From Acidimicrobiaceae bacterium (GTDB lineage: Bacteria > Actinomycetota > Acidimicrobiia > Acidimicrobiales > Ilumatobacteraceae): DNA of 64,000 bases. The position numbers and the translations under genes are program-made. The notes beneath the pieces were generated by a model. It did no database searches. It was not told where the DNA came from and saw nothing but the letters and a program-made list of their open reading frames with translations. Position 1 is the stretch's first letter, and each line of letters opens with the position of its first letter. The stretch spans positions 1-64,000 of the forward strand of contig CANFUE010000012.1 of assembly GCA_947450115.1 (NCBI GenBank), given 5' to 3'. Of the stretch, positions 1-6,706 are shown piece after piece.

Positions 1-1
1 G

Positions 2-454
2 TCTGCAGCGGGCTCGGTATTTACGCAGATCTTGAGCAGTGGCCTCAGTGATGAAGAGTCGCACATCGTGCATCGCGGGAGCACCTGCTTTGCCATCATG
101 AATGCGTTTCCGTATGCGTCGGGACACCTGCTGATTTTGCCCTACCGTGAAGTTGCAGACCTTGAAGGTCTCTCTGGAGAAGAAGCTCAAGAGTTGTGGG
201 CAACCGTGACAACATCGGTACAAGTGGTGAAATCGGTGTACCAGCCCCAAGGGCTGAACGTCGGTATCAATCTTGGCCCACCTGCTGGTGGAAGTGTTTC
301 GCAACATCTCCATGTTCATGTTGTGCCGCGCTGGATAGGTGATGCGAATTTCATGACTGCAGTGGCAAATACGCGTACATTGCCAGAAGCAATTGGAGAT
401 TCTGCACAGCGCATCCGTGCTGCTTGGCAAAAGTTCGGTAGCGTGGGCGCGTGA
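2..454 (+). CDS. HIT-family nucleotide hydrolase/transferase (5' end off window)
   Basis: HIT-domain protein. The reading frame is open to the left edge, so the true start lies outside; a TTG at 32 is the first visible start but is probably internal. The histidine triad is visible as HLHVHVV, followed by PRW, with the conserved GLNVGINLG strand before it. Family members hydrolyse or transfer nucleotidyl groups (ApnA-type phosphorylases or hydrolases). In actinobacteria a HIT gene stands just upstream of pgsA in the PIM lipid cluster, and that context is kept here. The N-terminal segment reads SVFTQIL where relatives usually have a zinc-binding CxFCxI, so both cysteines appear replaced. It overlaps the next gene by 4 bases (GTGA). 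Confidence 0.85.
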   Translation, partial: SAAGSVFTQILSSGLSDEESHIVHRGSTCFAIMNAFPYASGHLLILPYREVADLEGLSGEEAQELWATVTTSVQVVKSVYQPQGLNVGINLGPPAGGSVSQHLHVHVVPRWIGDANFMTAVANTRTLPEAIGDSAQRIRAAWQKFGSVGA

Positions 455-942
455 GCAGCGACGACCTACGCGACCAACTTCCCGATGACCTCAATGTTGC
501 AGCGTTTTCTGGCCCTTATGAATTTCCCGATAACAGTCGTCGTCGCACCCCTGGCTACCTCTATGTAGGTGTGGCGCTTGCATGCCTTGCCTTTCGTGCC
601 TTTGGTCCGTCCGATAGTGCTCTCCTCAGCAAGGGTTGGATCGGTGCGGCAATTTTGCTGGGTGTTTTCGGGCTCTTCAGCATCTCGTCGGGCTGGCGTA
701 TGACGGTCGATGAAAAACACGCACTTGTGCTCGCAACACGAGCCATTGGTTTCCCGGTTGGTCACGCTTCAGCGCAGCAAGTGTGGCGTGGACTGCGCAG
801 TCGGCCAACATGGCGCGTGTTTTGTTATAGCGCAGAAGAGCCACCGTTGCGACGTGGGTTGGTGCTTGTCGATGCAATAGATGGATCCGTGGTCGAGAAA
901 TTGACAGAAGCAAACCCCGATTTCCCCGATAGCGCAAAGTAG
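451..942 (+). CDS. Hypothetical membrane protein with two TM segments
   Basis: I do not recognise a named family. The 163-residue product has a polar N-terminus of about 33 residues, a hydrophobic segment at about 35-51, a second at about 62-81, and a soluble C-terminal part of about 80 residues rich in Arg and Trp. The GTG start overlaps the HIT gene stop (GTGA), which implies translational coupling. Its place between the HIT gene and pgsA suggests a role tied to phosphatidylinositol lipid synthesis at the membrane, but that is inference from position only. Its TAG stop also forms the beginning of the predicted -10 element of pgsA. Confidence 0.75.
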   Translation: MSSDDLRDQLPDDLNVAAFSGPYEFPDNSRRRTPGYLYVGVALACLAFRAFGPSDSALLSKGWIGAAILLGVFGLFSISSGWRMTVDEKHALVLATRAIGFPVGHASAQQVWRGLRSRPTWRVFCYSAEEPPLRRGLVLVDAIDGSVVEKLTEANPDFPDSAK

Positions 943-945
943 TAT
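940..945 (+). promoter_or_regulatory. Predicted -10 (TAGTAT) of leaderless pgsA promoter
   Basis: TAGTAT fits the actinobacterial TANNNT -10 pattern and ends 6 bases before the pgsA ATG at 952, so transcription would begin at the A of the start codon. Its first three bases are the stop codon of the upstream gene. No convincing -35 is visible. Confidence 0.4.
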
Positions 946-951
946 TTTTCT

Positions 952-1638
952 ATGTTCGATGGCCATTTTCGTGTGCAGGTAGAGCGTGCGGTGAAGCCAA
1001 TGGGTGAGTCATTGCGCAAGGTGGGGGTTACCCCCGATGTACTCACGGTGGCCGGTTTGTTGCTTGCGGTTGCCGCAGGAATTGCAGTAGGAGCCGGTGC
1101 GCTACGACTGGGTTTGCTGTTGGTCATTTTGGCTGCTTTGCCCGATCTACTTGATGGGGCAGTGGCCAAGGCAGGAAATACTGCAAGCCAACGTGGAGCA
1201 TTCTTCGACTCAGTAATTGATCGAGTGACCGATGCGCTGTTGCTCGGTGGAGTTGCTTGGTACTTGGCTTCCCGCGACAGCGCACACATGGCGGTATTGC
1301 CATTTGCGGTCATGGCGGTGTCGGCAACTATTAGCTACGAACGTGCAAAAGCTGAATCATTAGGTTTGCAGGCGAAAGGCGGGCTGATGGAGCGCGCCGA
1401 GCGAATCATTTTGTTGTGTCTTGGTTTGTTGTTCGACAATTTACTCGTACCTATTTTGTGGATCATGTTGGTACTTACTGGAGTCACCGCTGTGCAGCGT
1501 TTCATTAAAGTCTGGAAGCAGGCTGCAGTAGCTCCAGCTACAGAAGTGAAGATTGAAGAGCGTCTAGCGCGTCGTGAAACGAAGTATGCGGTGCGCCAAG
1601 AACGACGTCATTCCAACCGCCGTTCTACTTCTCGCTAG
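952..1638 (+). CDS. pgsA: CDP-alcohol phosphatidyltransferase, probable phosphatidylinositol-phosphate synthase
   Basis: Integral membrane enzyme that joins CDP-diacylglycerol to a polyol phosphate. In actinobacteria this position encodes the phosphatidylinositol-phosphate synthase that starts PIM synthesis. The CDP-alcohol motif is intact in its acidic residues (D65, D68-G69, G82, D86, D90). The usual Ala-Arg pair is Ala-Lys (A72-K73). Several hydrophobic helices follow, and the C-terminal 30 residues are strongly basic. At 228 residues the length is normal. The ATG at 952 has no Shine-Dalgarno but a -10 hexamer directly upstream, consistent with a leaderless message. patA follows 8 bases downstream. 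Confidence 0.88.
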   Translation: MFDGHFRVQVERAVKPMGESLRKVGVTPDVLTVAGLLLAVAAGIAVGAGALRLGLLLVILAALPDLLDGAVAKAGNTASQRGAFFDSVIDRVTDALLLGGVAWYLASRDSAHMAVLPFAVMAVSATISYERAKAESLGLQAKGGLMERAERIILLCLGLLFDNLLVPILWIMLVLTGVTAVQRFIKVWKQAAVAPATEVKIEERLARRETKYAVRQERRHSNRRSTSR

Positions 1639-1646
1639 AGGGCAAC

Positions 1647-2573
1647 TTGGCCACCGCCCGAGAGTCCGCCACCGATGCCTTCACTGTTGGCTCGTATCGA
1701 CTCGCTTCGTTGTTGGCACAAGTAACACCAGGGCCAATGGCTTATGGCATAGCGAAGTTGGCGGGTCACTTGGCTGCGGCATCACTTCAGTCGCGTCGTT
1801 CCATTATTGAGCGCCATATTCGCCGTGTGCGACCCGACTATTCTGAAGAGCAAATACGCAAGGCAACCCAGGGTGCTTTCGACAGCTATTCGCGCTATTA
1901 CGTAGAGAGTTTTCGCCTCCCGTCGCTCTCTGCAAAAGTTGTCGATGCAACGTTCACCCTTGATGGGTTTGATGCCATTACCGAATCTTTAAAAGACGGA
2001 AATGGAGCCATTCTTGCGCTGCCGCACCTTGGTGGTTGGGAGTGGGCGGGTCGTTGGCTATGTGATCAGGGAGTAAAGACAACTGTCGTTGTTGAAGCCC
2101 TGCAACCCCCAGAACTTTTTAAGTGGTTTGTGAGCCTCAGAACCAAATTAGGCATGAATGTTGTGCCTTTGGGGCCAAACGTTGCCGGTGAAGTTTTGAA
2201 AGCATTGCGTAATAACGAAGTGGTGTGCCTGTTGTGCGACAGAGATTTGCAAGGTGGGGGAATAGCTGTTGAATTCTTCGGTGAAAATACAACGCTTCCC
2301 GCTGGGCCAGTCACATTGTCGTTACGCACCAATGCTCCCGTCTTTCCGGTGGCCGTATATTTCACCGAGGCATATAACGGGCATCACGCAGTAATTCATC
2401 CGGCAATGCGCTTCGAACGCTCGGGAAAACTGCGTGAAGATGTTCGCATTGGTACGCAAGCTTTGGCGAAGGAACTAGAAACACTCATTTGGGCGGCGCC
2501 TGAACAGTGGCATCTCTTTCAGCCGAATTGGCCAAGCGACCCTGGCTTCGTGGTGAAAAACCACAACGCGTAG
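1647..2573 (+). CDS. patA: Phosphatidylinositol mannoside acyltransferase (LpxL/HtrB family)
   Basis: LPLAT-family acyltransferase of 308 residues. In mycobacteria the homologue acylates the mannose of PIM1/PIM2 on the cytoplasmic face of the membrane. The catalytic HX4E motif is visible as H127-LGGW-E132, and a second block reads LLCDRDLQGGG followed by FFGE, as in LpxL-type enzymes. The TTG start at 1647, 8 bases after pgsA, is the only start that keeps the N-terminal amphipathic region; no clear Shine-Dalgarno is visible. In related actinobacteria pimA follows directly, but here an arsenic cassette and an LLM gene intervene. Confidence 0.88.
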   Translation: MATARESATDAFTVGSYRLASLLAQVTPGPMAYGIAKLAGHLAAASLQSRRSIIERHIRRVRPDYSEEQIRKATQGAFDSYSRYYVESFRLPSLSAKVVDATFTLDGFDAITESLKDGNGAILALPHLGGWEWAGRWLCDQGVKTTVVVEALQPPELFKWFVSLRTKLGMNVVPLGPNVAGEVLKALRNNEVVCLLCDRDLQGGGIAVEFFGENTTLPAGPVTLSLRTNAPVFPVAVYFTEAYNGHHAVIHPAMRFERSGKLREDVRIGTQALAKELETLIWAAPEQWHLFQPNWPSDPGFVVKNHNA

Positions 2574-2580
2574 CGCTACG
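2569..2580. repeat. 12-bp perfect palindrome spanning both stop codons of patA and arsR
   Basis: CGTAGCGCTACG is self-complementary. It contains the TAG stop of patA on the + strand and the TAG stop of arsR on the - strand. The two convergent genes are only 2 bases apart. The stem is too short and lacks a T-tract, so a terminator role is weakly supported. Confidence 0.4.
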
Positions 2581-2929
2581 ACAAAAACTCTCGCACTTCA
2601 GATAATGCTTGGGTATTGACGGAGTACCAGATCCATGTTCCGCGCTTCACTCCAGACACAAGCCCTGCTTCTCGCAAAATTTTCAGGTGATGACTAATGG
2701 TGGGTTGAGATCTGTGGAGTTCATCGACAAATGAACAAGCACACACTTCTTGGCTGGGGTCGCGAGCGATGAGGGTAAATAGCTTCAATCGGATGGGGTC
2801 GCCTAACGCCGCAAATACTTGTGCAAGCGCCGCAGCATCGGAGTCGGTGAATGCTGAGGTGCTTTGGGGTGAACAACATGCCGCGATGGCTATACGAGAT
2901 GGGCTTTTTGCTATATTGATGTTTGTCAA
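2576..2929 (-). CDS. arsR: ArsR/SmtB-family arsenic-responsive repressor
   Basis: A 117-residue winged-helix repressor. The helix-turn-helix is visible around SQPTISHHLKILREAGLV (residues 74-91) and the wing around KRGTWIWYSV. Two thiol sites are candidates for As(III) binding: C18-C19 near the N-terminus and C63-x-C65 at the start of the DNA-binding region, as in classical ELCVC-type ArsR. The gene is divergent from arsI, and a perfect inverted repeat (2911-2934) spans its start, so autoregulation and control of the arsI operon are likely. The only possible start is TTG at 2929; an in-frame stop lies 9 codons upstream of it. The predicted operator therefore overlaps the start codon. Confidence 0.85.
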   Translation of the reverse strand: MTNINIAKSPSRIAIAACCSPQSTSAFTDSDAAALAQVFAALGDPIRLKLFTLIARDPSQEVCACSFVDELHRSQPTISHHLKILREAGLVSGVKRGTWIWYSVNTQALSEVREFLS

Positions 2930-2934
2930 TATAG
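2911..2934. promoter_or_regulatory. ArsR operator: 9-bp perfect inverted repeat
   Basis: CTATATTGA, six bases, then TCAATATAG form a perfect dyad between divergent arsR and arsI. The core TTGA-N6-TCAA layout is typical of ArsR-family operators. A TTGCTA (2908-2913) and TATAGC (2930-2935) pair with 16-base spacing could be the arsI promoter, with the operator lying across it. Confidence 0.7.
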
Positions 2935-2968
2935 CAAGGTGCGCAGCACATTGTGTCTAAGGAGCCTC

Positions 2969-3442
2969 ATGTCCAGAGTTCAACTCGCACTCAACGTCGA
3001 CGACCTCGATGCTTCTATTGCCTTCTATTCGGCGATGTTCCAAGTGCAGCCGCATAAGGTCCGTTCCGATTATGCAAATTTCATCATCACTAACCCACCT
3101 TTAAAGCTCATTCTCATGGCGGGTCAAGGTGAACCCGGAACAATGAATCATGTAGGGGTGGAAGTAGAGAGCACAGCAGAAGTGGTGCAAGCAGCAGAGC
3201 AGGCAGAAAAAGCTGGGCTAGCAACCACATTGCAAGAAAAAGAAACGTGCTGCTATGCCCTGCAAGACAAGGTGTGGATACATGGACCTCATGTGTCGTG
3301 GGAGGTATACACAGTTCTCGACGAAAATGCAGGTGCGGGCTCAATGTCGGCACCACGCCAAGCATTGCAAGCCTTCGATTTCATCGACGTGTCTGGTGGG
3401 TCATGTGCTCCTGGCGATGCGTGCTGCCCTACGGAGGTGTGA
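2969..3442 (+). CDS. arsI: ArsI/CadI-family heavy-metal resistance metalloenzyme (glyoxalase fold)
   Basis: Vicinal-oxygen-chelate protein of 157 residues related to ArsI (C-As lyase for trivalent organoarsenicals) and mycobacterial CadI. The CadI-type N-terminus MSRVQLALNV is clear. Q5 stands where ArsI enzymes have a metal-binding histidine, while H61 and E112 match the other ligands. The C94-C95 pair in ETCCYALQDKVW matches the arsenic-binding thiol pair, and the C-terminus adds CAPGDACC. I chose ATG 2969 because AAGGAG (2959-2964) sits just upstream. Lyase activity versus metal binding cannot be settled from sequence. It is the first gene of the arsI-aqp-arsC operon. Confidence 0.8.
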   Translation: MSRVQLALNVDDLDASIAFYSAMFQVQPHKVRSDYANFIITNPPLKLILMAGQGEPGTMNHVGVEVESTAEVVQAAEQAEKAGLATTLQEKETCCYALQDKVWIHGPHVSWEVYTVLDENAGAGSMSAPRQALQAFDFIDVSGGSCAPGDACCPTEV

Positions 3443-3443
3443 A

Positions 3444-4118
3444 GTGCAATTGTTGCACCGTCGCTTGCTTGCTGAGTTCTTGGGCACATGCGGAATAGTC
3501 CTTGTGGTGATTGGTTCGGGAATCATGGCCGAGCGTCTCACGAAAGACGTAGCTGTTCAGTTGCTCGCAAATACCATCGCAACTACTGGTGGGCTATTGC
3601 TCTTTATTTACCTCTTCAGTTCAATTTCTGGAGCTCAGTTCAACCCGGTAGTGACCGCTACGGAGTATTTCGACAAGCGAATAAGCGGTAGCGATGCCAT
3701 GCAATATGTACTTGCTCAAGTCGCAGGTGCCTGTGCTGGGGCAATGATTGCCAACATCATGTTTTCTCTCGATGTCGTCAACCTCTCCACGAAAGTGCGC
3801 TCGGGAGTTCCGCAATATGTGGGCGAGGTTGTGGCAACAGCGGTATTGATTTTGCTCATTCAAGGTTGCATCCGCACAAAGAGGACTGCTGCCATTCCCT
3901 ACCTGGTTCCGGCATGGATTACTGCTGCTTATTGGTGCACGTCGTCTACAAGCTTTGCGAACCCAGCGGTGAGCGTGGGGCGATCATTATCAAATACTTT
4001 TGCCGGTATTCGTCCGGGTTCTGTACCAATGTTCGTTGTGGCTCAGTGCATTGGTGCTGTTGTGGGAGTGCTACTTGCTCGCGGCGTTTTTATAGACGAA
4101 AGCAAAACAGCACAATGA
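3444..4118 (+). CDS. AqpS-type aquaglyceroporin, predicted arsenite channel
   Basis: MIP-family channel of 224 residues with six hydrophobic helices. The two half-helix motifs are N67-P-V in GAQFNPVVT and N173-P-A in SFANPAVSVGR. The residue after the second motif is Val, where water and glycerol channels have Arg. The same change is known in the arsenic-operon channel AqpS of Sinorhizobium meliloti. In that system ArsC-made arsenite leaves passively through the channel, and the arsC gene next door fits this. GTG 3444 is preceded by GGAGG (3433-3437) and lies 1 base after the arsI stop. There is no arsB or acr3 pump nearby. Confidence 0.82.
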   Translation: MQLLHRRLLAEFLGTCGIVLVVIGSGIMAERLTKDVAVQLLANTIATTGGLLLFIYLFSSISGAQFNPVVTATEYFDKRISGSDAMQYVLAQVAGACAGAMIANIMFSLDVVNLSTKVRSGVPQYVGEVVATAVLILLIQGCIRTKRTAAIPYLVPAWITAAYWCTSSTSFANPAVSVGRSLSNTFAGIRPGSVPMFVVAQCIGAVVGVLLARGVFIDESKTAQ

Positions 4119-4534
4119 GTAAATCATTTGGGATTCTTTACTTATGCGTGCACAACGCGGGTCGGTCACAAATGGCAGCAGCATTAACGCGGCATCTTGC
4201 GAAAGATCAAGTTGTAGTGCTTTCCGGCGGCTCGGCCCCTGCAAATAGTGTGAACCCGATGGCTCTTGCAGCGATGGATGAAATAGGTATCTCGATTGCT
4301 GAAGAGCAGCCGAAAAAATGGACGATGGAAATGTTGCACGAAGTAGATGTAGTCATCTCAATGGGTTGTGGTGACGACTGTCCAGTTTTGCCAGGCAAGG
4401 AACGTCTCGATTGGGAAATCACCGACCCCGCTGGCCAAGAATTAGATTTTGTACGCCGAGTGCGCGATGAAATTCAACTTCGTGTGGAAGAGTTTCTCCG
4501 TGAACGTGATTTGCTAGCTGTACAAAGCGATTAA
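4115..4534 (+). CDS. arsC: Arsenate reductase, low-molecular-weight phosphatase type
   Basis: Reduces arsenate to arsenite using an LMW-PTP fold. The nucleophile loop is C11-VHNAG-R17 followed by SQ, matching the CX5R signature. C85 and C89 in MGCGDDCP are positioned to act in the redox relay, and the DP of TDPAG supplies the acid. The product is 139 residues, normal for the family. Whether it couples to thioredoxin or mycothiol is not decidable here. It overlaps the channel gene by ATGA, so it is the third gene of the operon. Its last 21 bases overlap the convergent LLM gene. Confidence 0.88.
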   Translation: MSKSFGILYLCVHNAGRSQMAAALTRHLAKDQVVVLSGGSAPANSVNPMALAAMDEIGISIAEEQPKKWTMEMLHEVDVVISMGCGDDCPVLPGKERLDWEITDPAGQELDFVRRVRDEIQLRVEEFLRERDLLAVQSD

Positions 4535-5437
4535 TTCATTAATTGCTTTTGCTTGACCACCTGTTGTTGAAGACATCACAGCAATAGGAGTTACGCCCGT
4601 TGCATACCACGCCGCAATTCCTTCACGCACGCGGTCTGGCGGACCACTGAGTGTGCAGTCGTCGAGCCATTTGTTGCTCATGGCACTCGGTATCTCATCG
4701 CGCTTGCCGGCAGCAAGGAGTTCCTCAATTGCGTCCATTTCTTCTTGGTATCCAGCTTCGCGCCAGTAGTTGCGATAGTTCGGCAAAGAGACATAGCCGG
4801 TGAGGGTTTTTCTATTCACTGCACGTGCTGCATCGATGTCGTCATCAATCACTGTAGGAATCATGTTCGACAGAAAAAATGGCGAAGGCAAATGTGTTTC
4901 GTTGCGTTTGAGTTGAGTCGGAGTGAAGCTCAAAGAAGCGTTAGCCCAAATAGCACCATTACCAATTTCGCCGGCAAGCTGCAGCATCTTGTCGCGAAGT
5001 GCAGCCATATAAATGGGAGGTAAGGTTCCCGAGAATTTTTCTTGAGCGCGCATGGCTTCTACGTAGTGGCGAATATCAGATAGTGGCTTTCCTGTTGCCA
5101 CACCTAGGCGTTGAACAACTGGGCCGTGGCTCACGCCAATGCCGAAACCAAATCGACCGCCAGAAACTTCATGAATGTGGGCGGCAGTATTTGCAGCCTC
5201 AACAGGGTGGTTGTAATAAATGGGTTGAATAGAGGTCCAATACCGCAATGTAGATGTGGTGTGAGCGAGAGACACACACAAACCCATGGTTCCACCCAGG
5301 CTTGGGCAGGCGAGTCCGGCAAAGCCAAGTGATTCCAGGCGGCTTGCTAACTCTAAAATAGTGGAGCGTTTTGTCGGGCTCGCGACGAGCGAAACCGCGG
5401 GTAGGCCTGTTGCGAGTGGAGAATCATGCAAAGTCAT
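4514..5437 (-). CDS. LLM-class (luciferase-like) flavin/F420-dependent oxidoreductase
   Basis: TIM-barrel luciferase-like monooxygenase family protein of 307 residues, probably F420- or FMN-dependent; the substrate cannot be told. Typical blocks are the early segment with the catalytic-face strand, HPVEAANTAAHIHEVSGGRF followed by GFGIGVSH, and a late GPPDRVREGIAAWYATG segment. I chose the ATG at 5437 because TACCGT (5449-5444) ends exactly 6 bases upstream, predicting a leaderless transcript; a longer upstream reading has no family support. The gene is convergent with arsC and divergent from pimA. It is not part of the usual PIM cluster. Confidence 0.8.
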   Translation of the reverse strand: MTLHDSPLATGLPAVSLVASPTKRSTILELASRLESLGFAGLACPSLGGTMGLCVSLAHTTSTLRYWTSIQPIYYNHPVEAANTAAHIHEVSGGRFGFGIGVSHGPVVQRLGVATGKPLSDIRHYVEAMRAQEKFSGTLPPIYMAALRDKMLQLAGEIGNGAIWANASLSFTPTQLKRNETHLPSPFFLSNMIPTVIDDDIDAARAVNRKTLTGYVSLPNYRNYWREAGYQEEMDAIEELLAAGKRDEIPSAMSNKWLDDCTLSGPPDRVREGIAAWYATGVTPIAVMSSTTGGQAKAINELIALYS

Positions 5438-5443
5438 GACGAG

Positions 5444-5449
5444 ACGGTA
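5444..5449 (-). promoter_or_regulatory. Predicted -10 (TACCGT) of leaderless LLM gene promoter
   Basis: On the - strand TACCGT is followed by 6 bases and then the ATG at 5437, giving the TANNNT-N6-start layout. The -35 region is weak. Confidence 0.4.
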
Positions 5450-5497
5450 CCCGATACTCGCTACCGTAGAGATGTGCCGAACGGAGAAAACGCCCCC

Positions 5498-6703
5498 ATG
5501 CTGAGAATTGGCATGTTGTGCCCTTACAGCTTGTCGTTGCCCGGTGGCGTACAAATGCAGGTTCTCGGGTTAGCACGAGAATTGCGAGCCATGGGCCATG
5601 AAGTGCGTGTGCTCGGGCCGTGCGATGGTGCTCCGCCAGAACCATTTGTCACGCCGTTAGGGAAGAGCCTGCCCACAGCAGCTAATGGATCAGTTGCTCC
5701 TATTGCCCCCGACCCATCTGCTGCTTTGCGCACTATTCGTGCATTAAATGACGAAGCCTTTGATGTTATTCACTTACATGAACCCATCGCACCGGGGGTC
5801 ACCATGACCGCGTTGATGTTGCGACTGGCTCCAACGGTCGGAACTTTTCATGCCGCAGGTGATTCGGCAAGTTATAAGTACGTCAATAAACCAAGTAGGT
5901 GGCTTGCCTCGCGAATTGATATTCGCGTAGCGGTGTCAAAAGATGCTGAACTCTTGGCGAGTCGGTATCTCGGTGGCAGTTATGAAATTTTGGGTAATGG
6001 CATTGAAATTAATCGCTACGTGAAAGAAGCAATGTCTGCCGATAGGTACGCAAAAGCAAAAACACCAACCATCTTTTTCTGTGGTCGACATGAGCCGAGA
6101 AAAGGGCTCGATGTTCTTTTGCGCTCCATGCAATTTCTTCCCTCAGATGTTGAACTGTGGATTGCCTCCGATGGCTCAGATACGGAAAGCTTGAAGCGCG
6201 AATGGGCGCATGATGCACGTGTGAAGTGGTTGGGTCGAATTAATGACGATGAAAAAATTCGTCGCATGCAAGAGGCAACAGTGTTTTGTGCTCCTTCGCT
6301 GCACGGTGAATCTTTTGGAGTAGTACTTCTCGAAGCAATGGCTGCAGGTACCCCAGTGGTTGCAAGCAATATTGCTGGATATCAAAATGTTGCAACGCAC
6401 GATGTAGATGCACTTCTTGTAGAGCCAAGCGATGAACGCGGCCTGGCAAGTGCGTTAGCCAAGGTCATGACCAACTCACGACTTTCTGCGCGCCTTGTTG
6501 AAGCCGGTCACGCACGAGTAGATGAATCGTCAATGCGCAATCTGGCAGAGAAATATGTAGCGGTGTATCGCCGGGCCTTGGAAATGGAGCAAAACGGGCA
6601 AGGCGATGGTTACGCCCATCGTCAATCACCCGGCGCATCGCAGGGTCGTTGGCGTCCGAGCCGTATGCTGGCACTCTTCGAACATCGACTCCTGCGGAAG
6701 TAA
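5498..6703 (+). CDS. pimA: Phosphatidylinositol alpha-mannosyltransferase (GT4)
   Basis: GT-B fold glycosyltransferase that transfers mannose from GDP-mannose to phosphatidylinositol at the cytoplasmic membrane, the first PIM mannosylation. The 401-residue product shows the N-terminal GGV loop (16-18), the TFHA segment around H118, GRHEPRKG at about 196-203, and the EX7E motif E271-SFGVVLL-E279 that holds the sugar nucleotide. The ATG at 5498 has GGAG 11 bases upstream. It belongs functionally with pgsA and patA upstream, from which it is separated by about 2.9 kb of arsenic and LLM genes. The start codon of pseudo-HtpX follows 3 bases later. Confidence 0.88.
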   Translation: MLRIGMLCPYSLSLPGGVQMQVLGLARELRAMGHEVRVLGPCDGAPPEPFVTPLGKSLPTAANGSVAPIAPDPSAALRTIRALNDEAFDVIHLHEPIAPGVTMTALMLRLAPTVGTFHAAGDSASYKYVNKPSRWLASRIDIRVAVSKDAELLASRYLGGSYEILGNGIEINRYVKEAMSADRYAKAKTPTIFFCGRHEPRKGLDVLLRSMQFLPSDVELWIASDGSDTESLKREWAHDARVKWLGRINDDEKIRRMQEATVFCAPSLHGESFGVVLLEAMAAGTPVVASNIAGYQNVATHDVDALLVEPSDERGLASALAKVMTNSRLSARLVEAGHARVDESSMRNLAEKYVAVYRRALEMEQNGQGDGYAHRQSPGASQGRWRPSRMLALFEHRLLRK

Positions 6704-6706
6704 ATT

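Noticed and set aside
3255-3443. N-terminal extension of the aquaglyceroporin inside arsI
   Set aside because: The extra residues are an off-frame reading of arsI; GTG 3444 has a strong GGAGG and begins at the first MIP helix.
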